Assembly: GCA_024643595.1 (NCBI GenBank)
Contig: JAHEMS010000135.1
Span: 1 to 8,349, forward strand
Source: Bacteroidota bacterium
Lineage (GTDB): Bacteria > Bacteroidota > Bacteroidia > Cytophagales > Cyclobacteriaceae
Length of the DNA: 8,349 nucleotides
Direction of reading: 5' to 3'
Part shown: one piece after another, positions 6,271 to 8,349 of the stretch
Numbering within the stretch: the stretch's first letter is position 1
How the letters are laid out: each line of letters opens with the position of its first letter
Position numbers and translations under genes: made by a program
The notes under the pieces: model-generated
Database searches by the model: none
Seen by the model: the letters and a program-made list of their open reading frames with translations, nothing else
Told to the model about the DNA's origin: nothing

Positions 6271-7443
6271 TTACGACTCAGCTTTTATACCTAGTGTTAA
6301 AAGTGCTCCAATAATAAGTTGTATTCCTATGATGGTAACGGGCAGATCATAATCGCCTGACCAGGAAATAAGATAACCAATTCCTAAAGAGGCAACTGTT
6401 CCCCCCAATAATCCGGCAGTATTCATGGCTCCCGTGATAGCGCCAGCATGATTTTTTCCAATTCCGGTCGCAACAGCCCATGAAACAGGAGCCGTGATAT
6501 CCATAAAAGCAAGACCTAACGCTAGCATGATAATGGCTATCGAAAGATTATCTGTATAGGTAGCCGATAACATGGCTAAACCAGAAAGGCTTAATCCAAC
6601 CAGCTGCACAATTCTTCTTCCCCAGGTGATTCCAATCTTTTTTATGAGGAAGTCACTCAGCGTTCCCCCAAAAAGGCAACCTATTGCTGCCAGAATGAAG
6701 GGAAGCGAAGCGGAATAAGTTAAATCTTCTAGCGGTATACCTCGTCCTTGATGTAAATATTTTGGAAGCCATGAAATGAAAAAGAAGACGCCACTGGCAT
6801 AGCAATAATAGAACAGCATTAAAAACCAGAAGTTTTTTGTGTGTGCAATTTCCCGCCATGAGCTATCCGTTTTTTCAAAGGAGGTTACATCGCGGGTCTT
6901 ATAAAACAACATCCACAGGATTACCCATATTATTCCAATTAACCCCAATAAGAAAAATGTTGTTCGCCACCCAAAATTCATTTGCAATGGAATCACCACG
7001 AAAGGAGTAATGGCACCTCCAACACGGCTGGCCATCAGAATGACCGCCTGGGCACGGCCACGTTCTACAACACTAAACCATTTTCTAACGGCAATGGACA
7101 TATTAGGGAAAGCACCAGCTTCGCCCACGCCAAAAAGAAATCGAACAGCAAACAATGAGTAGAATCCTCCGGAAAGGCCGGTGAGGCTGGTAAATATTGA
7201 CCACCAGATAACAATCCGTGCAAGCGTTTTCTTTTCACCAAAGCGGTCTCCCATCAAACCGGTAGGAATTTCGAATAGTCCATAAGAAATAGTAAAAGCA
7301 GCCAGTACCCACCCAAATTGAATTTCTGTCAACCCTAACTCGCGGGTCATGTCAATGCCAGCAATCGAGATGGCATTGCGATCAAGATACGTAAGGACAG
7401 ATAGCAGGGCCAGCAGCGTGAGGAACCAGTGCTTTTGTTGCAT
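6271..7443 (-). CDS. MFS transporter, anion:cation symporter (ACS) family-like
   Basis: The 390-residue inner-membrane transporter has about 12 predicted helices. YLDR (19-22) ends the first helix, a pattern common in ACS members. Motif A is GDRFGEKK (65-72). GVGEAGAFPN (105-114) followed by KWFSVVERGRA (121-131) is the ACS-type signature. The C-terminal half repeats the pattern with GGTLSDFLIKK (259-269). ACS transporters such as ExuT, GudP and NanT carry organic anions (hexuronates, glucarate, sialate) by proton symport in the cytoplasmic membrane. The substrate here is not determinable, and no sugar-acid catabolic gene is adjacent. The start at 7443 lies 67 nt from the terminator region. 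A weak -33/-7-like pair (TTG 7500-7498, TATTTTAC 7476-7469, 21 nt apart) has two mismatches in the -7 box. No clear terminator follows before padR, so read-through into that gene is possible. Confidence 0.88.
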   Translation of the reverse strand: MQQKHWFLTLLALLSVLTYLDRNAISIAGIDMTRELGLTEIQFGWVLAAFTISYGLFEIPTGLMGDRFGEKKTLARIVIWWSIFTSLTGLSGGFYSLFAVRFLFGVGEAGAFPNMSIAVRKWFSVVERGRAQAVILMASRVGGAITPFVVIPLQMNFGWRTTFFLLGLIGIIWVILWMLFYKTRDVTSFEKTDSSWREIAHTKNFWFLMLFYYCYASGVFFFISWLPKYLHQGRGIPLEDLTYSASLPFILAAIGCLFGGTLSDFLIKKIGITWGRRIVQLVGLSLSGLAMLSATYTDNLSIAIIMLALGLAFMDITAPVSWAVATGIGKNHAGAITGAMNTAGLLGGTVASLGIGYLISWSGDYDLPVTIIGIQLIIGALLTLGIKAES

Positions 7444-7510
7444 TTATTTTAGGGGTAAAGCATAAAAGGTAAAATAGTTTTAATAACCTTTTCCTGACAA
7501 GTGTTATCAA

Positions 7511-7543
7511 AAACGAAAAAGCCCTTAAAAATATAAGGGCTTT
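7511..7543 (-). terminator. Rho-independent terminator after tRNA-Leu
   Basis: A perfect 10-bp stem is formed by 7518-7527 and 7534-7543 (AAAGCCCTTA / TAAGGGCTTT) with a 6-nt loop. Read on the - strand, the GC-rich stem ends in TTTTT (7520-7516), then CG and a further T run. It lies 15 nt past the 3' end of tRNA-Leu and ahead of the MFS gene, so it ends the tRNA transcript. Confidence 0.85.
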
Positions 7544-7557
7544 CTGTCAAATTAATG

Positions 7558-7643
7558 TACCCGGGACGGGAGTTGAACCCGTACAACCTTTAAGGGTCAC
7601 AGGATTTTAAGTCCTGCGTGTCTACCAATTCCACCACCCGGGC
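7558..7643 (-). tRNA. tRNA-Leu (anticodon UAA)
   Basis: Read on the - strand, the 86-nt sequence folds as a class II tRNA. The acceptor stem is GCCCGGG/CCCGGGT (with G1-U72, as I recall for E. coli tRNA-Leu UAA). The D-arm contains TGGTAGA. The anticodon stem CAGGA/TCCTG encloses CTTAAAA, giving anticodon UAA for UUA/UUG codons. The long variable arm has ACC/GGT paired, and the T-arm is ACGGGTTCAACTCCCGT. The discriminator is A. CCA is not encoded (CAT follows), so it must be added enzymatically. Confidence 0.96.
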
Positions 7644-7653
7644 GGACCCGAAT

Positions 7654-7682
7654 AAAAAAAGATGCCGCATTGTCTGCGGCAT
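7654..7682 (-). terminator. Hairpin terminator between tRNA-Gly and tRNA-Leu
   Basis: ATGCCGCA (7662-7669) and TGCGGCAT (7675-7682) form an 8-bp GC-rich stem with a 5-nt loop. On the - strand it is followed after one C by seven T (7660-7654). It begins 16 nt beyond the 3' end of tRNA-Gly and stops 11 nt before the 5' end of tRNA-Leu, so it looks like the tRNA-Gly terminator. Confidence 0.75.
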
Positions 7683-7696
7683 TCCTTTATCCGTTT

Positions 7697-7770
<74 letters not shown>

Positions 7771-7799
7771 TTTTGCCTCGCATTTCTGCAAAGGGACTG

Positions 7800-7829
7800 C
7801 AAATTTAATATCCAGTGTCAAATATCCAA
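7800..7829 (-). promoter_or_regulatory. Bacteroidota-type promoter for the tRNA genes
   Basis: On the - strand, TTG (7829-7827) and TAAATTTG (7807-7800) are separated by 19 nt. The second element matches the Bacteroidota -7 consensus TAnnTTTG exactly and the spacing is canonical. The start would fall near 7793, about 23 nt before the mature 5' end of tRNA-Gly, a reasonable leader for processing by RNase P. Confidence 0.65.
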
Positions 7830-7831
7830 CA

Positions 7832-7869
7832 TAACCCCACTAATTTAGGAAATTTAGTATTAGGGGTTA
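7832..7869. repeat. Interrupted inverted repeat between the tRNA promoter and the secreted-protein gene
   Basis: TAACCCC (7832-7838) and GGGGTTA (7863-7869) are exact reverse complements. The stem continues with TAAT (7841-7844) against ATTA (7859-7862) after a 2-nt bulge, giving 11 pairs around a 14-nt loop. Inside are two near-identical 9-mers, AATTTAGGA (7842-7850) and AATTTAGTA (7851-7859). There is no T-run, so it is not a simple terminator. It could be a protein-binding site in the divergent intergenic region. Nothing else notable is seen in the rest of 7771-7987. Confidence 0.5.
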
Positions 7870-7987
7870 GTTCCAATCGCTTAGCTAGATATGCAACTCG
7901 TTAATCCACAGATAAATTCAAATAGAATAATGTTTTGTTCATTTAATAAAAACTTGCTTTTATATTCAAGCAACCAAAAATTATTAT

Positions 7988-8299
7988 ATGAAAAGAGTTA
8001 TTATCCTGGCATTCTTCCTGATTATTGGTATTGCTGTTAACAGCAAGGGTCAAACCGTTTATTCCTCAACGAAAGGTGAAAAATACCATACTGCGGATTG
8101 TAAACTTTCAGGAGATGCTGATAACATGAAGCTTGATGCCGCTAGAAAAGCAGGCAAAAAACCATGTGCGGTATGCAAACCGGATGAGCATTTAAAAGAT
8201 AAAGTAACACAATGCACTGGAAAGACAGCGGATGGCAATCGCTGCAAGCGCATGACGTCTGGCAAAACAGGTAAATGTTATCAGCACACCGCCAAGTAA
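7988..8299 (+). CDS. Small secreted protein with two Cys/His (putative zinc-binding) modules
   Basis: The 103-residue product starts with a signal peptide: Lys-Arg, then a hydrophobic core VIILAFFLIIGIAV (4-17) and a polar end. Cleavage probably falls near 18-22, so the mature protein is exported. Two Cys/His clusters follow. Module 1 is YHTADC...PCAVC (His34, Cys38, Cys60, Cys63), resembling the short 'YHxxxC ... A...G..PCxxC' domain seen in secreted nucleases and at the end of some competence proteins, itself similar to the Ada-type metal site. Module 2 is CTGKTADGNRCKR...GKCYQH (Cys76, Cys86, Cys97, His100), resembling a small CxxxTxxGxxC...CxxH motif found at the ends of many bacterial and phage proteins. 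Tetrahedral metal binding is an inference, and disulfides are an alternative in an exported protein. The mature part is strongly basic (many Lys). The true function is unknown to me. It stands alone, with no operon partner visible. Confidence 0.8.
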   Translation: MKRVIILAFFLIIGIAVNSKGQTVYSSTKGEKYHTADCKLSGDADNMKLDAARKAGKKPCAVCKPDEHLKDKVTQCTGKTADGNRCKRMTSGKTGKCYQHTAK

Positions 8300-8315
8300 G
8301 GTTGAAAGTCTAAAT

Positions 8316-8327
8316 TTATTTATCCTT
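8316..8327 (+). promoter_or_regulatory. Possible -7 element of a promoter directed out of the window
   Basis: TTTATCCTTGCA contains TATCCTTG, one mismatch from TAnnTTTG, and the following CA fits the frequent TTTGCA form. The only TTG upstream (8302-8304) lies 16 nt away, slightly short of usual spacing. It could drive a gene starting just beyond the right edge. Weak evidence. Confidence 0.25.
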
Positions 8328-8349
8328 GCACGCGGGAAGCAAAGAGTTG

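Noticed and set aside
7955..7975. TTGCTT-N8-AAGCAA near the start of the secreted-protein gene
   Set aside because: A six-pair repeat in AT-rich DNA with no other support; not distinguishable from chance.

Overview
This looks like chromosomal DNA from a Bacteroidota bacterium, most likely of the Cytophagales type. Three things point there: a promoter ahead of the tRNA genes of the form TTG-N19-TAAATTTG, which fits the Bacteroidota -33/-7 consensus; an FtsX/MacB-type permease with an N-terminal prefix domain, translationally coupled to a PadR regulator, an arrangement typical of that group; and few strong Shine-Dalgarno sequences. The order is inferred; there is no rRNA gene or other marker to fix it.

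Layout. The first 197 bases are the C-terminus of a probable membrane fatty-acid desaturase, closed by a perfect 12-bp hairpin terminator (221-253). A + strand cluster follows: tryptophanase (510-1883), a fatty acid 2-hydroxylase/sterol desaturase family di-iron membrane enzyme (1903-2547) and a QueD/PTPS-family enzyme (2582-3007). The gaps are 19 and 34 nt, so the three are probably co-transcribed although their chemistries are unrelated. Facing them on the - strand is a padR-permease pair (6112-3102) whose reading frames overlap by 4 nt (ATGA). Further right, also on the - strand, are an ACS-family MFS transporter (7443-6271), tRNA-Leu(UAA) and tRNA-Gly(GCC). Each tRNA is followed by its own hairpin terminator. 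The last gene (7988-8299, + strand) encodes a small secreted protein with two Cys/His clusters.

How the genes relate. The padR-permease pair is a self-contained regulatory and transport unit, but no ABC ATPase is encoded here, so the partner must lie elsewhere. The desaturase fragment and the FA2H-type hydroxylase both act on lipid acyl chains, but a terminator separates them. Tryptophanase would release indole, pyruvate and ammonia from tryptophan. No tryptophan permease is adjacent.

I see no CRISPR array, insertion sequence, phage gene or obvious defence system. The window is mostly ordinary housekeeping and accessory metabolism. The points most worth a second look are the region upstream of tryptophanase, the tryptophanase active-site residues, the secreted Cys/His protein, and several inverted repeats in intergenic regions.
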